64,000 bases of DNA from Buxus sempervirens. Taxonomy: Eukaryota > Streptophyta > Magnoliopsida > Buxales > Buxaceae. The stretch is from positions 20,764,858 through 20,828,857 of the forward strand of contig OX387190.1 of the NCBI GenBank assembly GCA_947561395.2, read 5' to 3'. This document shows, in pieces, positions 31,952 to 42,822 of this stretch. The notes under the pieces are model-generated. The model did no database searches, was not told the DNA's origin, and saw nothing but the letters and a program-made list of their open reading frames with translations. The first letter of the stretch is position 1; the number at the start of each line of letters is the position of its first letter. The position numbers and the translations under genes were made by a program.

Positions 31952-34900
31952 CAAGAAGCATAATCCGAGTTCATGTAGGAAACTTCATTAATTAGATTGA
32001 AATGGATAGATGCATGCGTGTGGTAGTAAGGGGGTCCACTCCCTAAAACACCATTCCAGCCGGTGGTACCACAATACCATTGACTGTAGCTTACCAAAGG
32101 AAACGTGTTCATGTAATTTGTGCAATGCATCCTTAACAGAAATGTAGGTTCAGCAGACATAAAGTTGCTACAAAACAACAGCTTACAGCTTTTTGATGTT
32201 TTCTTAGACATGTATCAACGCATCCTATTGAATAACCAGCACCCATCAATCATATTAATCCCCAAGTTACCGTAGTCAAACATTGCCCAAACATAATGGT
32301 AGAGTATAGGTTTAACCGTATCTAACCTTACAAAATATAAAATAGTAGAAATCAAAAGGGTTCAAGAAACTAACAGAAGACTTCTATTTTCTTTTGAGGA
32401 TTTGAGACCGAGAAATGGAGTAGCAAAAAATCTTCAAGAAAGAGGAATGAGCCAACATATTTGTTTACCTACTAGTTAAACTATTCAAGTTCCCTTTTAT
32501 TTCATTCATTCTCTTTGTCCTTTATCTTGTCCTCTTTCTTTCTTCCCATGGCATATATGGTTTTTAATGGAACCTGGGAAAAAAAAAGTTATCAATCTGC
32601 AGCTGAAGCAAAGCTCTTTGGCATTTGTTACTAGATTTCCATTTTTTTCCTTCTTATATCTTGAAAGTATTCAATCTTGCGAGTCCAATCTCAGGCATTA
32701 TGTGTCATCAAATTTGATTATTATTATTATTATTTTGGGTTGGAAAAACTTGAGGAATATGGTTAATAAATTTGACACATAGGTATTTTAAATGATATGC
32801 TTATAATCTCAATGATATCATTGACTAAAACTAACTCAAATTAATTCTTTTGGCATTATATCTTAAGACATTTCAAACATATCAAAAATACAACTTGATC
32901 ATGATAAATGTAATCAAAAATTCAAATCCATTAGTATCACGAAGTTACAACATAATGAGTAGTGGTTCTCTCCCACTTTAGGCTCTCTTATGTCTACATC
33001 CTCCCATTTCAGCACCCATTATCATTACAGTTCTGTAAATAAGTGATGCAAATCAGCTGTATCTAAAATTTAAGAATTGGAAAGAGGAAAAAAAGAAAAA
33101 ATATATATAAATGAAGAATCAAAATAAGAAGAGTTTCATGATTCATAAATATGAAGATTTGACCCAAAAAACTATTCCTGAAAAGGGATTCAAATCCACG
33201 AATGATAATTACTGACAAAATGAATTAAATCATGAACAGAAAGCAAATGGGTACTATCATGAGAGAAATATCAGATGAAAGAAATATATATTAAATAAAT
33301 AATGGTAATACTAATTAGAAACGGATAATTTGATAACATAAAACACTCCAAGGATCAGTTGAAACAAACAACATGACCAAGCCAAAACTTAAAATTCTAT
33401 ACAAAGACCCATGTTGTATAGATTTCATGGACCCAAGAACAAGAAGTAACAAAATCCAAGAGAAAAAAAAAGGCATGAGATCAATCCAATCCTTCAAAAG
33501 CCTTTGGGTTGGTCTATGGTGAAAGTAATCAAATGGATCCCATGATTTAATCATCCAAATTGTAAAACAATGCCCCAGCTTTTCTATTAAACAGATTACA
33601 GTAAATAACAAGTGAAAAAGAGAGAGTTCCCTCTTGTTCTTCAGCTCATGGACTCTAATTGCTCTCACCATGTTTGGAGATGTTGCTTTTGCAGAAATTA
33701 CAGTTCACAGAAGTAGCATAAACAAACCCAAACGTCTGTCACTTTGCATTTACATTTGAATGCCCTATTTGTTAAGTTGGTTTTGTTGATTTGAAGTTTC
33801 TACCCTTCCAAGTTTTTTTTTTTTTTTCATTTGTATCATTTTTGCAATTTCTTGATGTTTCAAGTTTCTCTTGATTGAAGGCTTTTGTGAGTCCAGGAGA
33901 GGAAAATGCAACACGTTCTATATTTTACTTTAATTTTATTTTTCTCAATTGTCAATCAATTTTATTATTGTGATTAACTACTACAAATGATAAGTAATCA
34001 AAAACTTCTTTGTCCTGTCAACTGACAATTTCTTATTCTTGGCACATCTCTAATTAAACATGTGGACTCTTGGAGGAAGCCAATGAAGAACAAGATGTGA
34101 AATCAATGTGAAATCTTGGACATTCATTATTGATGGTTTTGGTGTTCATGGCAAATAATACATGCTATTGGAAGTCCCACAAAGCCTAGATAGAGAGAAA
34201 AAGAATTGCTTTGAGAGGATGGCAAATCTTCCTAGTTGTGTAGGGTTGCTAGAGGAAAAGCATATAAGTTAATCAAGAACATGCCCATTGAGAGGGATGC
34301 TAAAGTATGGTGTGCCTTACTTTTAACATGCAGAATCTATGGAAATTGTATCTTGGGGGAAGTTGTGTATTTTGGTGGATCTTCTATCTAAATGTTGCCC
34401 GTGCTAAAAAATCCCCACTTTATCTCCTTTAATCCCTAAACATTCATGTTCTCCATAAACATTCTTGTTCTCTCTACCACCAGATACTGCCTCTTGAGTT
34501 CAACACATTTTGGGTTTCATATGCATTTGATATTTTGATTGGTTGCAGTTGATACTTAGATTGGCTGTAGTTTTCTATGTTTAAGATTTTGTGAAATAAA
34601 CTAAACAATAGATGCATGTGATAATTTATTAATGATCCTGAATTTTTTTTTAAAAAGATATTTATAAGATTGTAACTGATTTGTTATGGGTCTCCTGTGG
34701 CTCACTTTATCTAGTGAAGAAATTGTAAATTCGCTTAAATGGCCAATATTATTGCAAGTCTTCCTCTTTTGCTGATCGGTATTATAAATGGTATCCCATG
34801 TAATCACTATGATAGTCTCCATTAAACTATTTTAGGTTTTTTTTTTGTGGCATTCTATCTTAAAGGCATTTCAAATAGATCAAAAAAAAAAATCCCTTGA

Positions 34901-36129
34901 TCATGATCAATACAATCAAATCTATCGGTATATTTACCAAGTTAATCTAATAAGATATAATCAATTAATAGTGGTTTTCTAAAACCTGATTTTAGATCAA
35001 ATTCATACACTATCCTGTACAATTTGAAGCAAAATGCATGTTCAATATGGATATATAAGATATCTAAGATGATAAGAAAAGGAAACTCAGGAAACACCTT
35101 TTGAAGGCCATCACTGGTTTCAAGCATCTAGAGACAATTCAACTCCACAGGAAGCCTAGAGGTAACGGTTACAGAGGACTACATGAAGCAAAAAAGAAAG
35201 ACCAATGGAAAACATAACAAAAAAGAAAGACTTTTACTAAAAAGAAAAAAGCTATTAAGATAAATATAAACTAAAGCAATCCCAGTAAAGAATAATAAAA
35301 AGCTTTAAATCCAATATCTACAATATTTGAACTTCTTGATCATGTTATTAATCTTGAAAATGAAATCATTAATAAAATGTGGTTCTCAATCTTGTTGATC
35401 ACAGTTACCATTCTTCTACAAAAACGTTGATGCGGTTCTGCATCAGAAGGGTATCCTAAAACTTTTGTTACATGACACAAATCTCGTATTGCTCTTCTTC
35501 TTGAGTCATAGATGATGAACAAATATAATATAAAAAAGAGTCTGAAGATATGAAGATATGAAAGGTCCTCCCAGTCACCACAGAAACGTTAATCCTAATG
35601 TTTTCATGGTATTGCAAGGAGCACTCAATCCAATAAAAAATTCAGAAGATAGCAAAAGAAAGAGGGAGTTAATCAAAGGTGGATTGTTGTCTCAAAGCTG
35701 AGGTTCTCACAGTAAATTCAGCAAACATGTAACAGAGAACTAGATCAAAGCAAAAGTATAATTACCAGAATCACACAAGAAATTTAGCAGATATGTAGTA
35801 AACAACCAAAATTCACAAGGAGATCCAGATGAATATACCTTGGCAGAATAAGTGCTTTGTTGTTTTTCTCTCTGCCACCCTTTGCCCCCTTCTCAAGAGA
35901 AATGGGTATTCCTACATTATCAAAAAACTCCAAGTACCATAAAGGAATTCCTAAACAAATCCAGTGATCCTTTTCAAAACGGTATCACAAAATGTTCAGA
36001 GAACTAAACGGGTCAATCTGCATTTCTTATCTATTGGGTAGATTTATCAAAGTAGAGACTTACACCTTAGGTCAGAAAAAGAGGAGAGCAATGACATAGT
36101 GGTTTTTGTTAAAACTTAGAAATCAAAAC
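31952..36129. other. intergenic, mostly unassigned
   Basis: AT-rich sequence without a recognisable complete gene. A dispersed repeat occurs twice, at about 32855-32975 and 34845-34985 (GGCATT...ATCTTAA, TTGATCATGAT). A short (ATT)n run lies near 32720. See 33642-33671 for a possible exon fragment. Confidence 0.45.
33642..33671 (-). pseudogene. possible quinone oxidoreductase exon 1 fragment
   Basis: The minus strand encodes MVRAIRVHEL starting at 33671, which resembles the start of plant zeta-crystallin-type quinone oxidoreductases as I recall them. Similarity stops after ten residues: the family continues with Gly-Gly-Pro-Glu, while here the frame continues KNKREL. The rest of the 118-codon frame is not recognised. 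It could be a captured fragment, a gene end cut by rearrangement, or chance. Confidence 0.3.
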
Positions 36130-37300
36130 ACTTCACCATGGAAGATGATTATTAAAATAAGTGTTTTTCTTCCACAATGGTTCCATGGTTTTATGTGTCA
36201 AGGATTGTCAAAGATGGGGTTACTTTCACCAAAATCTGAGAGAAGGATTTGGGTGATTGGAATCAACTAAAATCATCCATTATTGCTAAGATTGCTCAGT
36301 CGAACCTAGGAGGAAAAGCTGATCATTGTTGGGTTTCATGGTAGAAGCAGCAACAAGATAGAAAACAATATGGTCATCCATAGACATTGAATAGAGATAA
36401 ATCAATAGCAAAGAAGAACCCTAATAACACCATAACATGATTTAACACTATGCCTACGCGGTTTAACAGATCCATTCTCCAACCATAGAATAACCACATT
36501 TGAAACCAGTTTTGATATTCATAATGAGTAATTGGTAATGGTCCCCACCCAAATCATGATTTTCAAATTTTCAATATGGGTACAATATAACCCTTGTTTT
36601 AGTCCGTTATTAAAATGTCTTAAGACAAAACCCATAAAAGGAAACTTAAAGTTAATTCAAAATAAATAAAACAATGCAGAACAAGGGAGAGGCGGATGAA
36701 AATTATAGTTAATTCAGAACATAGAATACAATGCAGAACGAGAAGGCGAAACACTTACATATATCGTTTTACTACTTTCTTCCATTGGGTGAATTAGACA
36801 AAATCTGTCAAAAACCATTCCTGAGCCATGTATAAATGTCAATTAGATGAAACTAAAATCCTATCATGAACTACAAAAGCCATTAGTTGTAGAGAAATAA
36901 TTGAAATTCAGATTGACGATCAATAGGTTGATTAATTAATCCACTTATTAACCCACAATAGCAATTCTTAAAAGTCCCTATAAACAATCTCATTATAAAT
37001 CTGTAAAATTGGACAGTAAACAACCCCCTTGACAAAGCATAGTGAAATAAGTTTTGAGACAAAAGAAATATAATTCTAACACTTACCTCTGGGTTTCTTA
37101 AATTTCTCTGCAAATCAGCTAATCACCACGTACAATAGCTTCATTTTCTTCCACAATAGTTCCATAGCGTGAGGGATTATCAAAGATGGGGTTACTTCAC
37201 CGAAATAAGGGAGAGGGATTTGGGTGATTGGAATCTAAAAAGATTATTCATTATTGTAAAGATTTCTCAATCGAACCTTAGAGGAATGGAGATAAATCAT
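36130..37300. repeat. direct repeat pair
   Basis: About 36167-36330 and 37147-37290 are diverged copies: both contain TTCTTCCACAAT, GTTCCAT, TCAAAGATGGGGTTACTT, GATTTGGGTGATTGGAAT and a TCGAACCT stretch. The second copy runs into an open frame of 142 codons (37169-37597) with no recognised product, probably not a gene. Confidence 0.6.
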
Positions 37301-37663
37301 CTGCGAATAGGAACCCTCACACTCTTTCTGTTTCTTTCATTGTGGATGCCATCCGACTTGCGGCGACTGGAGGCGATAGAAGCTTGCTTGAAAACTCTTT
37401 TCAAAGGAGATTTTCCCTTTATGCTAGTGATGTTTCGTTTTCTGGATACCAATGGTCGCATTGCTTATTCGCTTGGGTTGTCCGGTAAGAACTTGAAACG
37501 CTTGGGTTGCCTGTGCAAGGATCTTGAAAAGACAAAAGCATTTAGCGTAGGCAGCCACGTCAGAAATGACGTGGGGCTACCAGGATTGAGAGCTTAAAGT
37601 TTGAAGCTTTGTGAGGGCTTCACGGAAATGATCGATTGCTATATGTTATATATAGATATATAC

Positions 37664-37829
37664 TAGGGGCTGCACGTGCTACATGTGGAGAAAACGTGAC
37701 CCCACTTTGATAAACAGTCAAGGTAGTTACAATAGTGGGGGATTGTTTTGTTTGGGAAAGGTAATGCTTGGAAAAAGAAAAGGGGCTAGAATCTGGAGAG
37801 AATATTCCCTCTCTTCTCTTTATATATAG

Positions 37830-37835
<6 letters not shown>
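37664..37835. repeat. dispersed repeat, copy 2
   Basis: Second copy of the block at 655-836. It starts TACTAGGGGCTGCACGTGCT and ends TTTATATATAGTATAAAT, followed by a (TA)n run. Confidence 0.6.

Positions 37836-37873
<38 letters not shown>
37836..37873. repeat. (TA)n microsatellite
   Basis: About 19 TA units directly after the dispersed repeat. Confidence 0.9.
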
Positions 37874-37875
<2 letters not shown>

Positions 37876-38426
37876 TCCTTATTTCTGTCCCTTTGTTTTT
37901 GCCAACTTAAGGTCTAGATTTTTGGCATCTTCCATCGTGGTGGATCATAAATGGGTCACTTAGCCATATTCTAGACCAGACCAGACCACATGGGTATCTA
38001 TCTACATCCTGAATCCAAGAAACAGTGGTGACTCATACTCAAACCCAAACTAAGTGAAATTGATCGAGTTAGCGAGAAATTAAAAGGAGAGTCAACCTAG
38101 GTACTCGAACCGAGATGCATAGCTTGCAGAGTGCACGCACATACCTCAATCTATATCTTATAGTCCCAAATTCAACCTCATTCAGTTATAAAAATCCCAT
38201 ATGGATACTTATTATGTACATGTAACTCGTGAATTGAACTTGCGTGGACATCGTCTACAGCGGGGGTGTATATGCCCCTTCACATAGATGTGCGGGGCCT
38301 CCAAATGAAACAAGAGAAAGAAAAAAAGGAATCGATGGCTTAGTTTGAAATACGGCACTAAAAACAAACATGGGTGGAAGTTTCAAAAACAAGATTTGAT
38401 GGTATCGACATAAATGTTGGATCTAT

Positions 38427-38433
38427 TATATAA
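38427..38433 (+). promoter_or_regulatory. TATA box of defensin-like gene
   Basis: TATATAA 64 bp upstream of the ATG. The intervening leader has a (CT)n run at 38467-38495. Confidence 0.5.
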
Positions 38434-38463
38434 GTTGTGTTAAGGGTTACTCTCTGTCATTCT

Positions 38464-38496
<33 letters not shown>

Positions 38497-38498
<2 letters not shown>

Positions 38499-39758
38499 GG
38501 AGCATCGCCCACATCTATTGTTGGCTACCTTAATCGTCATATTGTTCATTATAGCTATAGGTTATTTCCCTTCTCTTTCTTTTTACAGCTATTGTTGGCT
38601 ACTTTAATCATCATATTGCTTATTATGGCAATAGGTTATTTCTCTTCTCTTTCCCTTTACATCTTTAACAAAAATTTTGTTGATACCATTGAACATTGAT
38701 TTATAAATAAATGTTGATTATAGTACATAAAATCAGCATCTTTCGGCTTCTATTGAAAATTAAAAAACTTTGCTCTTTTGCACTATCATACCATCTTGAA
38801 TCACATCCTTAGAGCTACATCATGCATACAAGCATATTTGTGTCAATAGAGCGCGGCATGCGTAACCTTAATCGTCGAATTGTTTATTATGACTATAGTA
38901 TTGTTTATTATGACTATAGGTTATTTCTCTTTTTTTCTCTCTTTATATCTTTAATAAAAAAAATTTTAAATCCCATTGAATATTGATTTTTTATAAATAA
39001 ATGTTGATTATAGTACCTAAAATCAGCATCTTTCAATTTCTATTGAAAATGAAACGACTTTGCTCTTTTGCACTACCATACCATCTTGAATCACATCCTT
39101 CAAGCTACATCATGCATACATACATACATACATACATATATATATATACAGTGGCGGAACCAGGTATTGGTTAGGGGGGCAATTGCCCCCCCTAACTTTT
39201 ATTTTTTTATTAAAAAGGTATATATTTTATATATTTTTTAATTAAAATTTATGTTTTGCCCCCCCTAAAATTTCTGATTTGCCCCCCTAACCCATTGAAA
39301 ATTTTTCTATTTCATGAGAATCCTTTCTAAAATTTTTGGTTTGCCCCCCCAACCCATTGAAAATTTTTATATTTAATGAGAATACCCTCTAAAATTTCTG
39401 GTTTGCCCACCCCCAACTCATTAAAATTTCTATATTTTATGAGAAGTGTTAATTGAAATTTTTTTTTGCCCCCCCAGATTTAGAGTCCTGGTTCCGCCAC
39501 TGTATATATATATTCATATTCTCTTTCACATGCTCAACTATTCACTAACAATTAATTTTATTTTTTTTCTCTACAACGTTAAAAGGGATGGGCCCAAAGG
39601 TTATAGAGTCCATGCTGAAGCGTATGCCGAAGATGAAGCTCAAAAAAGAAGCAATGAAAGGATTGTGCTATTTCTATAGCCAATGTAATAGTATTTGTGT
39701 CAAGGCAGGCTGTACCGATGGCGATTGCAAGCGCTTAAGATGCCATTGCTTTCAATAG
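38497..39758 (+). CDS. defensin-like cysteine-rich secreted peptide
   Basis: Two exons, 38497-38560 and 39586-39758, join in phase (64 + 173 bases, 78 codons and TAG). Exon 1 encodes a signal peptide (MEHRPHLLLATLIVILF...) that ends at a G/GT donor. Exon 2 follows an AG acceptor and encodes a basic Lys/Met-rich stretch, then a domain with seven cysteines spaced C-x5-C-x3-C-x4-C-x4-C-x4-C-x-C. It ends CHCFQ. The CxxxC, GC and CxC words and the intron near the signal-peptide end are typical of plant defensin-like genes. The unpaired seventh cysteine and the long pre-domain are unusual. Function may be defence or signalling; no specific role can be assigned. The intron holds duplicated exon-1-like copies and a MITE. 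Confidence 0.7.
38585..38895. repeat. duplicated copies of defensin-like exon 1
   Basis: Within the intron, 38588-38650 repeats exon 1 from TTGTTGGCTAC through the donor (GCAATAG/GTTATTTC) but without the ATG. A third partial copy is at about 38862-38935. The flanking segment 38690-38830 is also repeated at 38985-39125 (GTTGATTATAGTAC, CTTTGCTCTTTTGCACTA). This indicates successive tandem duplication of the signal exon and part of the intron. Confidence 0.7.
39149..39502. mobile_element. 354-bp MITE with CAGTGGCGGAACCAGG ends
   Basis: Perfect 16-bp terminal inverted repeats CAGTGGCGGAACCAGG lie inside a TATATATA context, so the target duplication cannot be delimited (TATATATA is possible). 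Inside are three copies of a roughly 64-bp unit containing GGTTTGCCCCCC and CCATTGAAAATTTTTAT. It sits in the defensin-like intron. Confidence 0.8.
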
Positions 39759-39894
39759 AAAATAAAGATAAAGGGAAATTCCCATGGTTAAATCCGTCTT
39801 GTAATGATTAACGAGTTATATTTCCCTAGTGCTTTGGCGTCTCACTAGAGTAAAATAAAGGCACATCAATCTTATATGATGTTTGTAGATGACC

Positions 39895-40845
39895 GTTTTT
39901 GTAACTTGACACGTTACATATATAATGATTTGGCATGGATGATTTGTCACATGATAGAAATAGATTTGTCATGGGTTATCTGTCACCCGACAGAAGCAAC
40001 CCGTCGTGGGTCATTTATTACTCGACAGAGTAGCCTGTCATGGGTTATTTGTTACCCGACAATAACAAGAATAATAAAATTTGACATGATTGATTTATAT
40101 TAAATATATCTGGCATATTGGAGTGGAGATCTCCGTCTTGGGCGAAAGCCCACTTAGGGGGGTTTCTGGCGGTCCTTAAGGTGTGGCGGACACAGGCATG
40201 GGAATCGTCGACAGCCAATGACGAATCACGGCATGTCGACCTAGAATGACGAAGACGTCAAGTGATTGATAATTCCACATCCTGACATGTGGGCCCCGGT
40301 ATACAAATCAGAGAGCTCTATCTTTTATCTTCATTATCTCTTATTTAATTCTTATCTTGAACCTAGACCTTTATGAGACCAAATTCATAATAACATGAGA
40401 CATCCTAGAAGCCTCAGATTGTGACAAGTGTCACAATCCTAAAGATTCATTTCTTCTATAAATATGAGAACCCTCTTCCCTTTGAGGGGGCCCGGAGACT
40501 GGGCCCCTTGGATCTTTGGCTGTGGAGAGCAGTACTTCTTTTCCTCTGGACCTTCTCCAAGTCTACCAGGAATTCTCTAAGTCCATCTTTGGATTTCTGT
40601 CTTCTATACTTTCTGGAACCATGAAAGGAGCTCTCTGGCTTGGCATACGTGAAGAACACTTGAGTATCTCCCGTCTCTCATTCTAGACATTGCCTACCTC
40701 TTACGCCTTATCGACTCCAACCCCTCTTCTGTTCAGTAACGGCGCGGGAACGGCTGCTGAGTCGGCGGTTTAGGCCAGTGTCGGATATACCTCTCCTACT
40801 CAGAATCAAGATCTGAAGACACGTCATCGGCATTTCTACACCGTG
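39895..40845 (+). repeat. LTR-like block with tandem dyads
   Basis: It has about four 36-bp units at 39929-40065 (TGTCATGGGT...ACCCGACA in two of them, a partial dyad). A TATA box, CTATAAATATGAG, lies at 40456, and the block ends ...CATTTCTACA. This is the order seen in the other LTRs here. No target duplication was found and the limits are uncertain. No primer binding site was recognised after it. Confidence 0.4.
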
Positions 40846-41123
40846 GAGATAACATTAGACACGTGGACGTGGATTCAAAAAAGGCACTTACAATGTTAAT
40901 ATTACTTACGTAGTTTTATGTGAAACACTCAGTCGGCTTTAACCTACAATCTCAACTCCGTTTAGAAACTTCAAACTAAGAAGAATATGCATGGCCAAAA
41001 CATAAATACATGTTTATGTTTCTTGCATCATGATATATTATTTATTTATGTAATAATGATGATGATCCTAAAGCGACTACAAGAAATCTGGAATACGCAT
41101 ATGCTCTAAGTATGATATATAAG

Positions 41124-41973
41124 TAGGGTTGCTAAACGGGCCGGCCCCGGCCTGTTTAGTGCGGGCCTCAGCACGCCCGGCCCATTTGCCCAAAACCCAG
41201 GCACGGCACAGCCCAAGGGGCAGGTCATGCCAGCGGGCCGCCACCGGGCTTGGAAATAAAAAAAATGTTTTTTTTAAAAAAAATAAGGAAAATTAGAAAA
41301 AATAGTAAAAAATCACAAAAAATTTTGAAAATTATGTTTATTATTCACAAAATTGTCTTACACATATTGAGATTGATTTTGCTCAAAAAAATATAAATAA
41401 ATAAATTATTACAAGTACAAGTACAACTTTGCAAATACAACAATAGTAACTTGATTTATAACTTTCTTAGACTCTTGTTAAAAGTTTGGGCAATGAACGG
41501 CCTAAGGACCCCCCATGTGAGCATTCTGCCGAGTCTATTGGCCATTGGTCATTGGCCAAAACTTTGAACAAGACTCTAATAAAGTAAGAAGAAAAGAGTA
41601 AGAGATTGTAGAAGAGGTGTGGGAAGGGTTAGGCCTATTTATAAAATACCAAAAGTGGCTTTTTACCACCTCTATCCTCCAGTATGACTGTTATTTAGCA
41701 GTTGGAAGGGTATAAAAGGTCATTTATAGTCAACTACAACCATACCCCCCGATATGGCTATTATATAGCTGTTGGGAGTAAAATTGTCAAAAAAGTGGTT
41801 AAAACCACCGTTGGGCCTGCCCCTAGCGGGCAGCCCGCGCGGCCTGCTTCGACGCGAGCCCATGCCGCCCGCATGCGGGGCATGCCACGGCCCGCCGGGC
41901 TATGCCTAAACGGGCCAAAAGCCCAGTTAGCCCGTGGCGTGCCCGGGCTGACATGACCCAGTTAGCAATCCTA
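41124..41973. mobile_element. 850-bp non-autonomous hAT-type element
   Basis: Ends TAGGGTTGCTAAACGGG and CCCAGTTAGCAATCCTA form imperfect inverted repeats. They are flanked by a perfect 8-bp duplication TATATAAG (41116-41123 and 41974-41981), the size typical of hAT. Both subterminal regions are very GC-rich (GGGCCGGCCCC, CCCGGGC); the middle is AT-rich. No transposase. A relative lies at 53519. Confidence 0.85.
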
Positions 41974-42039
41974 TATATAAGTGCCATGCCACACAATCCA
42001 CAAACTCAAGTATGCAGAGCATGTGGTGTGTCCTTCCCA

Positions 42040-42822
42040 CTATAAGGGTTAGAGGTGCAACTTGGGGTTGGGTAAAATCAGAAATCGTCTAACTAAAATC
42101 GACTTTGGGTTGGTTTGGTTTGGGTTTTATTACTTTTGGTATGGTTTTCGTTCCAAAAATTATAAACCAAATTAGTTTCGTTTGGTTTTGGGTTGAAGGC
42201 TCAATCAGACTAAACTAAATCGAAACTCAACTTACATACGTTAGATTCTGGATCAAACCGAACCAAAAAATTGCCACCCTGGCACCCCTACTGGTGATAC
42301 CTATGTATTTGGCATGTGGCAAATAAGTGATGAGAAATATACTCCCCAGTTCCACCAAGTCTCAAGGATCTAAACTCAAGGCTTAAGATGGCCACTCATT
42401 ATTTGGTAAGAGAAAGCACCACCCAACCCCCCACAAGGGCCACAACCACAACCCTCCTTAAACTTTTTTTTTTTTCTTTTGCCACGTAGATTGATGAAAT
42501 GATCAATAAAACCGTCGTCCTTACAAGAGACTTTTGATGGGCTGTGTGCCTGATGCCTATGCATCTAAACTTTGAGTACACTTTTTACTCAGGTGGCAAA
42601 TGCTTTCCGTGGTAAAACTACAAATAAAGCATAGTCAAACTAAGGTAAATGTGGACAAACAAGATTCATTGATTCAACCAGTGAAATGCCAAGTATAAAA
42701 CCCATGTTGCACCAGGTTTCTTACCCTGATGTGCCTTATAATTAAACAAGAGCTCCTATACAATGCAAGTCTTCACCTAATTTTTTGAACTTTTGGCTCT
42801 CATTCCAACTGTATTTTGAACC
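42040..42822. other. upstream of PPR gene
   Basis: Contains TTGGGTTGGTTTGGTTTGGG-type repeat sequence (42050-42270), related to 860-1240. The rest is unassigned and may include the PPR gene promoter; no clear TATA box was fixed. Confidence 0.35.

Noticed and set aside
37169-37597. 142-codon open frame as a gene
   Set aside because: Overlaps a dispersed repeat, has no recognisable domain and no visible exon partners.
41702-41956. open frame with Ala/Pro/Arg-rich end
   Set aside because: Lies in the GC-rich arm of the hAT-type element; composition explains it.
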